DNA of 64,000 nucleotides from an uncultured Verrucomicrobiales bacterium (GCA_947039485.1 CAMQZC010000002.1:62001-126000), one strand, 5' to 3'. Counted from the stretch's first letter, positions 1-8,298 are shown. A program made the numbers and translations. The notes: a model not told the origin generated them from the letters alone.

Positions 1-857
1 TCAAGAGCGCGACCATCAACACCACCAAGACGAGTATCATCCTCAACAATGCCAGTCTGCTGCTCTCCCCCGGTGAGCTAATCGCTCAGGGTGCCTACCA
101 AAACAACAACCAACAGTGGCGGCTCAAGCTGCGCGCCAACAAGGCCAATGTCGCGCGCATCATCAAGGATGACTGGCGACGCATCATCAAGGGCGAGCTC
201 TATGGCAGCATGAATTTAGAGGGCAAGCGCGGCAAGATTGAGCGCGCACGTGGTGATGCCTCCATCCTCAAGGGAGAGATTGAGATGCTACCTTTCTTGG
301 GCAGCATCTGCTACGATGGCAGCTACCCCTACCGCCATATCACGCTCGAGCGAGCTACCTGCCATATAAGCTACCCCTACGAGAGCAAACAGCTCAACAT
401 CCACAACTCATGGCTCATCGACAAGATCGATATCCGAGCTCATGGCAAAATCCGCATCAAGGGACAAATTATCATTGGCGATGACAAGAGCCTCACGGGT
501 AATCTGCGCGTAGGTCTGCCCGAACATATCGTGAATCATGTGGTCATGGGTATGCAGCCCGCCATTGACCAGATATTTAATGCAGGCAAGAGCGATGGCT
601 ACCTCTGGCTGAGCATCAACCTCAGCGGCAGCATCGATCAGCCTCGCGAGGATTTAAGCATCCGCGTTAAGTCCCTCTTTGGGGCATCCCTCCTCGAGGG
701 AGCCGCTAACCAGCTACTCAACAGGGCAGGACGCCTCATCCAAGGCGCATCACCCAAACAAGGCAAGAAGGATTCGCGCCCCGAGCGCCCAGAGAGCAGC
801 CCCAGCATCAGGAACGGAAACGATTTAATTCGTAGCGGTCTCCAAAGCATTTTCTAA
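1..857 (+). CDS. AsmA-like envelope protein, C-terminal part (5' end outside window)
   Basis: The reading frame is open from position 3 to the stop at 857, so the first bases belong to a gene that begins before the window. The visible ~284 residues alternate short hydrophobic and polar stretches with repeated GKIRIKG and GSMNLEG type strands, the pattern of the beta-rich repeats at the end of AsmA/TamB-like proteins. These are inner-membrane-anchored periplasmic proteins thought to help lipid or outer-membrane traffic. The last ~40 residues are basic and Pro/Ser-rich. The family assignment rests on fold-like appearance only, as no diagnostic motif is visible. The IF-1-like gene follows 11 bases later, suggesting cotranscription. 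Confidence 0.5.
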   Translation, partial: KSATINTTKTSIILNNASLLLSPGELIAQGAYQNNNQQWRLKLRANKANVARIIKDDWRRIIKGELYGSMNLEGKRGKIERARGDASILKGEIEMLPFLGSICYDGSYPYRHITLERATCHISYPYESKQLNIHNSWLIDKIDIRAHGKIRIKGQIIIGDDKSLTGNLRVGLPEHIVNHVVMGMQPAIDQIFNAGKSDGYLWLSINLSGSIDQPREDLSIRVKSLFGASLLEGAANQLLNRAGRLIQGASPKQGKKDSRPERPESSPSIRNGNDLIRSGLQSIF

Positions 858-868
858 GACAACCACAC

Positions 869-1093
869 ATGAGCCGATACCCATCCGAATTCATCACCGC
901 TACCTGCCGCATCACCGAACGCATCGCCCCCACGGCCTACCGAGCTACACTACCTAACGGAAAGCCAACAGTTGCCTTTCTTCAGCGCAAGGAGGCTCAC
1001 CTCATCGAGCTCATCAACATAGGCGACGAGGTGCTCGTTAGCATCGCCACAGCTGACTTTGATCGGGCACGCATCCGCCAAATATTGAGCTAA
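869..1093 (+). CDS. infA: IF-1-like S1-domain protein
   Basis: This 74-residue protein has the length and strand pattern of translation initiation factor IF-1, a single OB/S1 fold that binds the ribosomal A site. It opens with a TCRITERIAPTAYRATLPNG stretch, matching the IF-1 pattern of a first strand, a turn, then 'f-V-L-NG', and ends with GDEVLVSIATADFDRARI, matching the IF-1 'GD.V.V....D...GRI' end. It lacks the basic KMRKNYIRI helix seen in canonical IF-1 and has QRKEAHLIELINI instead. It could therefore be the only infA of the genome or a divergent paralogue; the window cannot decide. It lies between an envelope gene and a sugar transferase, not in the usual ribosomal-protein setting. 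Confidence 0.65.
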   Translation: MSRYPSEFITATCRITERIAPTAYRATLPNGKPTVAFLQRKEAHLIELINIGDEVLVSIATADFDRARIRQILS

Positions 1094-1114
1094 TAAGCTC
1101 GCCCCTCTCTCTCC

Positions 1115-2518
1115 ATGCACGCCAACAAACAAGCCCTCTCTCGCATCAGCCCGCTTGTCGATGCTGCTCTTGTCTATATCTTTACACGATACTCAACTGA
1201 CATCACCAACCTCATCGCCCCCATCCTAGGGTGGCCTAACATCGAGGATGTCTCCATCCTTCAGACCACGCCCTTTATCTGCGGCGCAGCTATAGCAGCT
1301 ATCCCCCTCATGCTCATGTTTGTGGGCTTTTACAGGGGCAACAACCTCCAGCGCACCAGAGTAGCGCTCAAACAACTGAGTATCGTTTGCGCCTACATCT
1401 TTACAGCTCTCGCTATCTACCTGACGCTACACCCCCATAGCCAAGCAACAAATCATGCCATCACCATCAACATGATAGGCATACCAATCGCCATCCTCCT
1501 GCGCTATTACTCCTTCAAATTGCTACTCACCAGAACAGCACTAGCCTCATGCTACCTGCGTCATGTCCTCCTCGTTGGCAACGACGACGACGTCAAGAAA
1601 GGATGGGCGAAACTCCCAACTTACTGGACCCGCACCATGGAGAACCCCATCCGACACATCCCCGGTCAAACCAGCAATGAGGAACTGCGCGAGAAAATCA
1701 TATTGCAAAACCCCGATCTTGCAATCTTCTTTGGAGGGATGGATACGCAGCTACAACAACTACCAGTCATCCAGACCTGCCGCGAGCTTGGCATCAACCT
1801 CTACTTCCCCATTAGTAGCAGCCCCCTCAACCAGACACACACACGAGTGGAGGCTATTGGCAATCATCATATGCTCATCGTGAGCAACTTCCCCGACAAC
1901 AGTTGGGCTCCCTTTATCAAGAGTTGCAGCGATCGTATCATTGCACTCCTCTTGCTCATCTGCAGCTCACCTCTGTGGCTGATTGCCGCCATCATCATCA
2001 AGCGCAATGACCCCTCAGGCTCCATCTTTTACTCACAGGAACGCTCAGGCCTCTACGGAAAACCCTTCAAGATGTGGAAATTCCGATCAATGGACATGGA
2101 TGCCGACAAGCGGCTCAATGAGATTAAGGCAACGCACGGCAATGATATTAACGGCCCTATCTTTAAGCTCGACAACGACCCACGCATCTTCGCTGGTGGC
2201 AACTTCCTGCGAAAGTACTCCATCGACGAGCTGCCCCAGATGCTCAATATACTCATGGGAGATATGAGCATTGTGGGCCCTCGTCCCCTACCCATCTATG
2301 AGACAGCAGAGTTCCCCGAGCTCAGCGACCGCCTCCGCCTCAGCGTCAAACCAGGGCTCACCTGCTACTGGCAGATTGAGGATCGCAGCGATGCCAAGGA
2401 CTTCAAAACCCTCGTTGAGAAGGATATCAAATACATCAACAACTGGAGCCTCTGGCTCGATTTCACCCTCATCATACGCACAATTCCAGCAGTACTCCTT
2501 GCAAAAGGAGCTAAGTAA
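1115..2518 (+). CDS. Polyprenyl-phosphate sugar-phosphate transferase (WbaP/WcaJ type)
   Basis: A 467-residue membrane enzyme that would transfer a sugar-1-phosphate from a UDP-sugar to undecaprenyl phosphate, the first step of a surface polysaccharide. The N-terminal ~150 residues carry about four hydrophobic helices, followed by a soluble middle domain. From about residue 270 comes the bacterial sugar transferase domain: a reentrant membrane helix, KPFKMWKFRSM, the catalytic-type acidic pair in YSIDELPQ, and GDMSIVGPRPLP. The C-terminal GLTCYWQI and DIKYINNWS segments are also typical. The long four-TM form is the WbaP/CpsE architecture, unlike the short PglC-type enzyme at 58,686. Thus the window holds two initiating transferases. 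No other glycan genes adjoin this one, so its glycan is not evident. Confidence 0.85.
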   Translation: MHANKQALSRISPLVDAALVYIFTRYSTDITNLIAPILGWPNIEDVSILQTTPFICGAAIAAIPLMLMFVGFYRGNNLQRTRVALKQLSIVCAYIFTALAIYLTLHPHSQATNHAITINMIGIPIAILLRYYSFKLLLTRTALASCYLRHVLLVGNDDDVKKGWAKLPTYWTRTMENPIRHIPGQTSNEELREKIILQNPDLAIFFGGMDTQLQQLPVIQTCRELGINLYFPISSSPLNQTHTRVEAIGNHHMLIVSNFPDNSWAPFIKSCSDRIIALLLLICSSPLWLIAAIIIKRNDPSGSIFYSQERSGLYGKPFKMWKFRSMDMDADKRLNEIKATHGNDINGPIFKLDNDPRIFAGGNFLRKYSIDELPQMLNILMGDMSIVGPRPLPIYETAEFPELSDRLRLSVKPGLTCYWQIEDRSDAKDFKTLVEKDIKYINNWSLWLDFTLIIRTIPAVLLAKGAK

Positions 2519-2521
2519 GCC

Positions 2522-2983
2522 ATGTTTCATCTTGTCCTCCATCACCCCGAAATACCCCACAACACAGGAGCTGCGGGCCGCCTTGCAGTCTCTACAGATA
2601 CACGCCTGCACCTCATTCGCCCGCTGGGCTTTAGCTTGGATGAAAAGCATCTGAGGCGCACTGGGCTCGACTACTGGCATCACGTAGATCTCCATCTCTG
2701 GGACACCCTCGATGAGCTCTGCGCCGCCGCTGACCCCGAGGCTAATTTTTGGTACCTCTCAACCAAGGCCACACGTGGCATCTGGGATGAGAGCCTCGAC
2801 ATCAAGGATGGCGACTACTTCATCTTTGGCCCCGAGAGCAAAGGGCTGCCAAACGACTGGATTGAGTCGCACCCCGACACCGCCCTGCGTATCCCTATGT
2901 CCAGCGAGCACGCTCGCAGCCTCAACCTCTCGACAGCAGTCGCCATCATGCTCTATGAGGGACTGCGTCGCCGCGATAGCTAA
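2522..2983 (+). CDS. trmL: tRNA (cytidine(34)-2'-O)-methyltransferase TrmL
   Basis: A 153-residue SPOUT-class methyltransferase, full length for TrmL, which methylates the 2'-O of the wobble base in certain tRNA-Leu isoacceptors. The three SPOUT motifs are visible: PEIPHNTGAAGR near the N-terminus, FGPESKGLP around residue 104, and IPMSSEHARSLNLSTAVAI near the end, which forms the trefoil knot that binds S-adenosylmethionine. The start codon lies 3 bases after the sugar transferase stop, so the two are very likely cotranscribed and perhaps translationally coupled, although the functions are unrelated. Confidence 0.93.
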   Translation: MFHLVLHHPEIPHNTGAAGRLAVSTDTRLHLIRPLGFSLDEKHLRRTGLDYWHHVDLHLWDTLDELCAAADPEANFWYLSTKATRGIWDESLDIKDGDYFIFGPESKGLPNDWIESHPDTALRIPMSSEHARSLNLSTAVAIMLYEGLRRRDS

Positions 2984-3006
2984 ACTACACACACACACAC
3001 TTCCCC

Positions 3007-3573
3007 ATGCGAAAAATCGTCTACTTTGACCTCGAAACCCGCCGCTCAGCCGCTCAGGTAGGAGGATGGCACCGCGCTGATCTCATGGGCATGTCCGTGG
3101 GCGTCACCTACTCAACCAAGGATAAAGCCTACCACATCTACACCGAGGATCAGGCTAACGAACTCATTGAGGAAATGCGCGCGGCGGATCTCGTCGTGGG
3201 ATTCAACCACATTGGATTTGACTATCAGGTGCTCCAGCCCTTCACCTTCTGGACGATTGCAGAGGCCACGCGCAATCTTGACATCTGCCTTGATATTGGC
3301 AGCAAGCTTGGTCACCGCGTCAGCCTCGACTCCATCGCCAAGGCTACCCTTGGAGGTCACTCCAAGACAGCCAAAGGCACAGATGCCCTCAAATGGTGGG
3401 CGGAGTATGAATCAACGGGCGATGTGCAAAAGATGCTCGACATCACCACCTACTGCTGCTACGACGTAAAGGTCACCATGGAGATCTACCTCTATGGAGC
3501 CAAGCACGGGCACGTCCTCTATGAGAACAAGCAGGGCGTCATCACAGAAGTACCTGTCGATTGGCAGCTCTAA
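3007..3573 (+). CDS. DEDD-family 3'-5' exonuclease-like protein (RNase H fold)
   Basis: This 188-residue protein has the hallmarks of a DnaQ-like/YprB-type RNase H fold nuclease. It begins with YFDLET (Asp and Glu of motif I). It continues with VVGFNHIGFDYQVL (motif II Asp), LGHRVSLDSIAKATLG, and ends with CCYDVKVTMEIYLYG (motif III Asp). These acidic residues would bind two metal ions for 3'-5' hydrolysis of nucleic acid. No DNA polymerase or helicase domain is attached. Stand-alone forms like this are often annotated as ribonuclease H-like proteins of unknown substrate. It is the last gene of a plus-strand run and converges with the porin gene. Confidence 0.75.
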   Translation: MRKIVYFDLETRRSAAQVGGWHRADLMGMSVGVTYSTKDKAYHIYTEDQANELIEEMRAADLVVGFNHIGFDYQVLQPFTFWTIAEATRNLDICLDIGSKLGHRVSLDSIAKATLGGHSKTAKGTDALKWWAEYESTGDVQKMLDITTYCCYDVKVTMEIYLYGAKHGHVLYENKQGVITEVPVDWQL

Positions 3574-3596
3574 GAGGAGGCCCTTCTCCCTGCAAT

Positions 3597-3613
3597 GGCG
3601 CAAAATTTGCGCC
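3597..3613. terminator. Possible bidirectional hairpin between convergent genes
   Basis: A GC-rich inverted repeat, GGCGCAAA facing TTTGCGCC, sits between the exonuclease stop at 3573 and the porin stop at 3623. It could end transcripts from both sides, but no T-run follows on either strand, so this is weak. Confidence 0.3.
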
Positions 3614-3622
3614 ACTAGCGCG

Positions 3623-4939
3623 TTAAAAGGCAAATCGGATAGCGGAGCTGTAGGTCCAGCCGTTGTAAACATCCTTGCCGCCCTTACGAGCCGTTGAATA
3701 CTCCATGCCAAACATCAGCTTGGCCGCATTGGGGTTGATAGTCGAGTAGTAGTAATTCGCACCCAGATATAAGGCATTGACGCTATCCACCCACTTATCG
3801 GTATTCGTCTGAGTGGTGATGTAGCGATCTACAGCTAGATTGCAGGCACCCTGCCCTGTGATGACAGCATAGCGCCCCACCAACTCCACATGGGGCGTGA
3901 GCTTGTAGCTTGGAATCATGGAGACGCCAATATTCTTGCCCGAGCCTGAGCTATAGTCAGCTTTTTTCATCTCAATATTACTCACAATTGAGGTGTTGAT
4001 AGCAAAGTCACCAGAGACATAAGCATGCCCGAGAGAGATGGCATCGAGAGCTTGGATACCGTAATCATTAGCCCCCGCCGTATACTCTCCGCTATAGGTG
4101 TTATCAAAGTCATGCGCGTACTGGAAGCTCAGATTCTGATAGCCCTGCTCCGTCTTGGCGAAGCGGTAGCTGCCACCAATAATGCTAAAGAACTTGTCCT
4201 CCCAACCAAACTCACCCTTCAAACCGCGGCCATCGCGATAGGAATCGGAGTGATTTGGTAACTTAGCCGTGGCTGCTCGGTCATTAGCGAGAAGTTGGAG
4301 GAAGAGGTAGCGATGCTTGATTGGCTCGTAGCGCAGCTCAACACCCCAGTTGGACTCAAGCATATTCTGATTTGCCAAGATGGAGCGCTCAATGGTCTTG
4401 ATCGCAGTCGCTGAGGTGATGTACTCATCGGTAAATAGCGTCTTCACCTTACCGAGCTTGACGCTGAGTCCGTCCACGGCATCAATCTCTTGATTAACCC
4501 AGATGGTAAAGAGGCCAGCATAGTTGTAGAGCTGCTTACGCTGCCCATCAGGATAGGTCTCACGGCCAGGAATGCCCCCAAGCTTCCAGATGGTGTTAAA
4601 GCTGGTGCCTGTATCGGTGCTAGCATTCATCGTGAGCCAGAGTCGGCGGAACTCCGAGTTAAAGGGGCTTGCTCCATCCTTGAAATGCTTGCCATTGCTG
4701 CCATTAGGCTGCACAGAGGCGACTTGGTATTGGATGATGGCACCGAGGCGCAGGGAGCGCAGCCAGCCCTCATCACTCTTATAGAGCTCGAGAGCATCCT
4801 TGATATCAACGCTCCAGTCCCGAGCAGAAAGGGGCGCTGGGTCAATAACGGCTGTGCCGAGGAGCAGAGAAGAAGAATCTCCAGCTTGCAGCAGTGAGGT
4901 TGCTAGGGTCAGGCTAACTAGAGCGGATGCGAGTTTCAT
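3623..4939 (-). CDS. OprP/OprO-like outer-membrane porin
   Basis: A 438-residue protein with a Sec signal peptide (hydrophobic residues 4-16, cleavage near LLQAG). A long series of amphipathic beta strands follows, and it ends in SSAIRFAF, the C-terminal aromatic signature recognised by the BAM complex. The middle holds porin_O_P-like stretches such as AGLFTIWVNQEIDAV, KLGKVKTLFTDEYITSATAIKTIERS and NWGVELRYEP. These porins form 16-strand trimers for anions or other small solutes; the ligand here cannot be deduced. A cobalamin riboswitch and an intrinsic terminator lie upstream on the same strand. However, a possible promoter also lies between the terminator and the start, so control by B12 is likely but not certain. 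Confidence 0.85.
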   Translation of the reverse strand: MKLASALVSLTLATSLLQAGDSSSLLLGTAVIDPAPLSARDWSVDIKDALELYKSDEGWLRSLRLGAIIQYQVASVQPNGSNGKHFKDGASPFNSEFRRLWLTMNASTDTGTSFNTIWKLGGIPGRETYPDGQRKQLYNYAGLFTIWVNQEIDAVDGLSVKLGKVKTLFTDEYITSATAIKTIERSILANQNMLESNWGVELRYEPIKHRYLFLQLLANDRAATAKLPNHSDSYRDGRGLKGEFGWEDKFFSIIGGSYRFAKTEQGYQNLSFQYAHDFDNTYSGEYTAGANDYGIQALDAISLGHAYVSGDFAINTSIVSNIEMKKADYSSGSGKNIGVSMIPSYKLTPHVELVGRYAVITGQGACNLAVDRYITTQTNTDKWVDSVNALYLGANYYYSTINPNAAKLMFGMEYSTARKGGKDVYNGWTYSSAIRFAF

Positions 4940-4968
4940 AATATCAGATGATGGTTTGCGCCTGCAAG

Positions 4969-4996
4969 TTTATACTCTGACTAACAAGGCCGCAAG
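4969..4996 (-). promoter_or_regulatory. Candidate porin promoter downstream of the riboswitch terminator
   Basis: On the minus strand a TATAAA (-10-like, 4969-4974) is preceded at 15-16 bases by TTGCGG or CTTGCG (-35-like). This would start transcription about 20-25 bases before the porin ATG and would bypass the riboswitch. The spacing is suboptimal, so this is only a candidate. Confidence 0.3.
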
Positions 4997-5019
4997 TGTA
5001 AACTTAGAAATGAGAACAG

Positions 5020-5058
5020 AAAAAGAAGCTGAGGTGCATTCGCTAACACCCCAGCTTC
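5020..5058 (-). terminator. Intrinsic terminator, probable riboswitch expression platform
   Basis: Minus-strand hairpin with a 12-bp stem (GAAGCTGGGGTG facing CACCTCAGCTTC, one G-U pair) and a loop of about 10 bases, followed directly by TTTTT. It lies between the B12 riboswitch and the porin start. It is therefore either the switchable terminator of the leader or the constitutive end of a short riboswitch RNA. Confidence 0.8.
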
Positions 5059-5194
5059 TTCCAGCCAAGGGCAGATAGATCGCTGAATCTAATCTGCTGT
5101 TGGGTTTTGAGATTCACTGCTCTCAGTTTCTGCTCTCACAATCACACAAAACACTAGCAAAGAGTCCTCTAGCTACCCATCACCCCTACAACAC

Positions 5195-5425
5195 AAATCC
5201 CCTCGCATGAGACGATCAGCACGAGGGGTATACGGGGGCTTATAAAAACTCCGCAGGCCTATCCTTTTCGCGAGACAGAAATACTATCCTACTGGTCGTC
5301 TCCCGACTTATGCTGCCTCAAGTCTAACAATCTCATAAGGAGAATCTAGCTCGGTGGCGGCCATCACGGTTGCGCGACAGTGGCGGAATCACACCGCCTT
5401 CCGTTACCAGTTGGAACAGTGATAT
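5195..5425 (-). promoter_or_regulatory. Cobalamin riboswitch (B12 element)
   Basis: Read on the minus strand, this leader contains the conserved B12 aptamer core. GGTAACGGAAGGCGGTG is followed by GATTCCGCCACTGTCGCGC and CAACCGTGAT (5350-5410), and then by the B12 box AGTCGGGAGACGACC (about 5293-5309). A further hairpin with a 7-bp stem CCCCTCG/CGAGGGG (5199-5228) is in the position expected for the peripheral stem that kisses loop L5. In this RNA family adenosyl- or methylcobalamin binding closes the structure and usually switches downstream genes off. The next gene on the strand is the porin at 4939, not a recognisable B12 transport or synthesis gene. Confidence 0.88.
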
Positions 5426-5451
5426 TCTAGCGCAAGAATGCTAATAATCAA
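5424..5451 (-). promoter_or_regulatory. Candidate sigma-70 promoter for the riboswitch leader
   Basis: On the minus strand TTGATT (5446-5451) and TAGAAT (5424-5429) are separated by 16 bases, close to the -35/-10 consensus. Transcription would begin just before the aptamer. It lies immediately beyond the end of recO, so the leader need not depend on the recO-dxs transcript. Confidence 0.45.
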
Positions 5452-5460
5452 GCAAAAAAA

Positions 5461-6012
5461 TTAACTCAGGACAGCGCCAAGTTCATCGCGGCCTGCTGGC
5501 AAATGCCCAAAATGCCCTTGCAGAGCCACATAGGCATCACGGCGAGGCGTGTAGAGACCGTGGAGCTGCGCCAATCTTTTATCAAAATGCCGCAGGATAG
5601 CCAGCGAAGCTGGCTGCGTATTGAGATAATTGAGCGCTCCTGAGATGAGCTCATACCAGCAACTCTCCGCGCTGCCCGTCTCGACGGTGGCGAGTATCAT
5701 CGCGCACATGTAGCTAGCGAGGCGCAGCTTGAGCAGGTCGCGGCGCAGCTCCAGGCGAGGGGTGAGCAGGCTCGCAGACTTGAGATTGAGCAGATCACCC
5801 GACTTGGGGCGCGTGCAGAGGATATCGCAGTCGTAGAACAGGTCGAGCTGCCCATAGAAGTCGCTACCAGGCTTGCGTGCGCTACGCGCTGCCGCGCGTA
5901 TAACGCCATGCTCCTTGCTACAGCAGGCCACGATGAGTCCGTGCTCCCCGAGGGGGTACAACTTGAGCAGGCAGGCGCAGTCAGCTTCCACAATAGTATC
6001 GCTGCGTTTCAT
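5461..6012 (-). CDS. recO: DNA repair protein RecO (short form)
   Basis: A 183-residue RecO-like protein. The N-terminal OB-fold region matches the family: LLKLYPLGEHGLIVACCSKEHG, then AARSARKPGSDFYGQLDLF and GDLLNLKSASLL. The helical middle RRDLLKLRLASYMCAMIL follows. RecO works with RecR to load RecA at gaps and anneals single-stranded DNA. At 183 residues it is shorter than the usual ~240. The C-terminal region has no Cys-x-x-Cys zinc motif, which many relatives carry. It is the last gene of the minus-strand run argC to recO; dxs ends 105 bases upstream. Confidence 0.8.
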   Translation of the reverse strand: MKRSDTIVEADCACLLKLYPLGEHGLIVACCSKEHGVIRAAARSARKPGSDFYGQLDLFYDCDILCTRPKSGDLLNLKSASLLTPRLELRRDLLKLRLASYMCAMILATVETGSAESCWYELISGALNYLNTQPASLAILRHFDKRLAQLHGLYTPRRDAYVALQGHFGHLPAGRDELGAVLS

Positions 6013-6116
6013 GCGCTGAGGCTGCTATGCACTCAAAGAGCCCTGAGAGCTCTAGTGATTGATCGCAGACGCGCATATTCTTACTCTGTCCAAAAATAGT
6101 TGATTCAATACTAATC

Positions 6117-8012
6117 TCACGCTGAGCAGCGGCTGAGTTTCTGAAGAATATCTTGGGTAATTTGAGGGGCGCTCAAGCGGTGTTTCTCGCGCAGCTGCAC
6201 GAGGCTGCCGTGCTCAACAAAGCTATCAGGCCAGCCGATAAGAAGCTGAGGCGTTGCGCAGCAACGGGCATTGAGCATCTCTAGCACAGCAGAGCCAAAT
6301 CCACCAACAATACTATGATCCTCAAGCGTCACAACAAGGCGAGACGCATTGGCGTACTTACTAATCAAATCGGCATCAAGAGGTTTAATAAATCGCGCGT
6401 TGATGAGAGTCACACTGAGCCCCTCCTTGCGGAGAATCTCGGACACCTCAGCAGCAACACTGTTCATATTACCCAGTGCAATCAGGGCGATGTCCTCGCC
6501 TTGGGCGAGCAGTTCAGCCTTGCCAATGGGGAGTATCTCTGGCTTAGTAGGCAGCGCAACACCCTCTCCCTCGCCACGTGGGTAGCGGATGGAGCTAGGC
6601 GCATCATCAATCTCATTCATCGTCGCGAGCATGTTGCAGAGCTCAGCCTCGTCCTTGGGCTGCATCATGATGAGATTGGGGATGGCGCGCATCATGGAAA
6701 TATCAAAGACACCGTGGTGCGTAGGTCCATCATCGGGGGAGAGTCCTGCACGGTCCATGCAGAAGCGCACGGGCAGATTTTGCAGGGCGGCATCATGCTC
6801 AATCATATCAATACAACGCTGCATAAAGGTGGAGTAAATCGCAACATAAGGCTTGAATCCCTCAGCGGCTAGGCCACAGGCAAAGATAGCAGCGTGCTCC
6901 TCAGCAATGCCCACATCGTAGAATCGTGCAGGGAATTTATCGCGAAAGAGATCAAGCTTTGTCCCACTGGGCATGGCGGCGCTGATGGCCACTATCTTAG
7001 AATCATCCTCTGCGAGCCGGCAAAGACTGCGACCAAAGACCTCGGAGTAGCTGGGTATTGCGCTAGATTTCGTCGTACCATCCTCGACATTGTAGCTGCC
7101 TACACCGTGGAATTTTGTTGGATTTGTAGCAGCTGGAGCGTAGCCGCGGCCTTTCTCCGTGATGACGTGGATAATGCAGGGCTGGCAGCGATGCTGCGCG
7201 ATGCGAAAGACTCGCTCAAGACGAGCAATATCATGACCATCAATAGGTCCATAATACTTAAGCCCGAGCTCTTGAAAGAATCGAGCAGGCGAGATGAGGC
7301 TGCGTGCGGCGTTGACGAGCTTGCCTGCCTGATCACGTGCTTCTTTACCTGCGAGCATCTCAATAAAGCTCTTGGAGCGCGAGCTCAACCAGCTATAGGT
7401 CTCCGTCTCTTGCAGGGAGCCAAGATAGCGAGCGAGCGAGCCTACATTCTTCTCAATACTCCACTCATTATCATTGAGTACGAGGATGAATCGCTTGGTC
7501 GTTGTCGCAATGCTGTTGAGGGCCTCAAGGGTTGTACCACAGCCAAAGGCACCATCACCGACAAGGGCAACGACATCGGAGTCCTCATTCTTGAGGTCGC
7601 GAGCTGCCGCCATGCCTAATGCTGCGGAAATGGAGGTGCCCGCGTGTCCTGCACCAAAGGCATCATGAGCGGACTCGGCACGCTTCGTAAAGCCCGAGAT
7701 GCCACCGAACTGACGGATGTTGCTCATCTTCTTCGTGCGTCCTGTCATCATCTTGTGGATGTAGCTCTGGTGCGAGACATCAAAGAGAAACTTGTCGCGC
7801 GGCGTCTCAAAGACGCGGTGCATTGCCAATGAGAGCTCGACGACCCCGAGATTGGGAGCGAGATGCCCACCAGTTAACGAGAGTGTCTTGATGAGAAAAT
7901 CGCGTATTTCCTGCGCCAGCGCAGGAAGCTGCTCGGCGCAAAGCGCTTTGAGATCAGCTGGTGACTCAATCTGAGCCAAGAGACCATCTTCTTTAGAGTA
8001 AGTTGAAGTCAT
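6117..8012 (-). CDS. dxs: 1-deoxy-D-xylulose-5-phosphate synthase
   Basis: Full-length (631 residues) thiamine-diphosphate enzyme that condenses pyruvate and glyceraldehyde-3-phosphate in the first step of the MEP isoprenoid pathway. Visible features in order are HLAPNLGVVEL with the substrate-binding His, FDVSHQSYIHKMMTGR, the ThDP motif GDGAFGCGTTLEALN with LNDNEWSI about 25 residues later, and GPIDGHD. The transketolase-like second domain follows, with VGIAEEHAAIFACGLA (catalytic Glu), RAGLSPDDGPTHHG and the C-terminal transketolase domain ending in LEDHSIVGGFGSAV. GDGAFGCG replaces the more common GDGALTGG but keeps the cofactor residues. Its start overlaps xseB by 20 bases, a common dxs-xseB pairing. 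Confidence 0.96.
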   Translation of the reverse strand: MTSTYSKEDGLLAQIESPADLKALCAEQLPALAQEIRDFLIKTLSLTGGHLAPNLGVVELSLAMHRVFETPRDKFLFDVSHQSYIHKMMTGRTKKMSNIRQFGGISGFTKRAESAHDAFGAGHAGTSISAALGMAAARDLKNEDSDVVALVGDGAFGCGTTLEALNSIATTTKRFILVLNDNEWSIEKNVGSLARYLGSLQETETYSWLSSRSKSFIEMLAGKEARDQAGKLVNAARSLISPARFFQELGLKYYGPIDGHDIARLERVFRIAQHRCQPCIIHVITEKGRGYAPAATNPTKFHGVGSYNVEDGTTKSSAIPSYSEVFGRSLCRLAEDDSKIVAISAAMPSGTKLDLFRDKFPARFYDVGIAEEHAAIFACGLAAEGFKPYVAIYSTFMQRCIDMIEHDAALQNLPVRFCMDRAGLSPDDGPTHHGVFDISMMRAIPNLIMMQPKDEAELCNMLATMNEIDDAPSSIRYPRGEGEGVALPTKPEILPIGKAELLAQGEDIALIALGNMNSVAAEVSEILRKEGLSVTLINARFIKPLDADLISKYANASRLVVTLEDHSIVGGFGSAVLEMLNARCCATPQLLIGWPDSFVEHGSLVQLREKHRLSAPQITQDILQKLSRCSA

Positions 8013-8280
8013 GATTATCGTCTAATGCATTATCACTTGCGGCGGCCTTACGGCTCTTTTTCTTGGGCTCGGGCTGGGGTGCCTCAAGCTTTTGGATACG
8101 CAGCTCAGCCTCATCAAGGATGCGACGGCAGTGGCGCGTAAGCTTCGTACCCTCCTCGACGAGCGATATCATATCCTCGAGGCTTGTTTGGGTGGATTCC
8201 ATGCAGTGGACAATCTCCTCTAGCCTTGCCGTAGCACTGCCAAAGTTGTCTGCGTCTGCCTTAGTTTTTTTAGAACTCAT
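7993..8280 (-). CDS. xseB: Exodeoxyribonuclease VII small subunit
   Basis: A 95-residue protein whose first ~65 residues form the paired helices of XseB (ARLEEIVHCMESTQTSLEDM, then LVEEGTKLTRHCRRIL). XseB binds and regulates the XseA nuclease subunit, which is not in the window. The C-terminal ~30 residues are an added charged tail with PEPKKKSRK. The end overlaps the dxs start by 20 bases in another frame, so translation of the two is probably coupled. Confidence 0.93.
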   Translation of the reverse strand: MSSKKTKADADNFGSATARLEEIVHCMESTQTSLEDMISLVEEGTKLTRHCRRILDEAELRIQKLEAPQPEPKKKSRKAAASDNALDDNHDFNLL

Positions 8281-8298
8281 TGATTGGGTATTTTGTAA

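Noticed and set aside
5079..5460. Possible small protein gene in the gap above the porin
   Set aside because: The conserved bases match the cobalamin aptamer on the minus strand and no frame with a credible start spans it.
6315..7619. Plus-strand frames of 185 and 241 codons within dxs
   Set aside because: dxs on the minus strand carries all catalytic motifs over its full length; the frames have no recognisable product.
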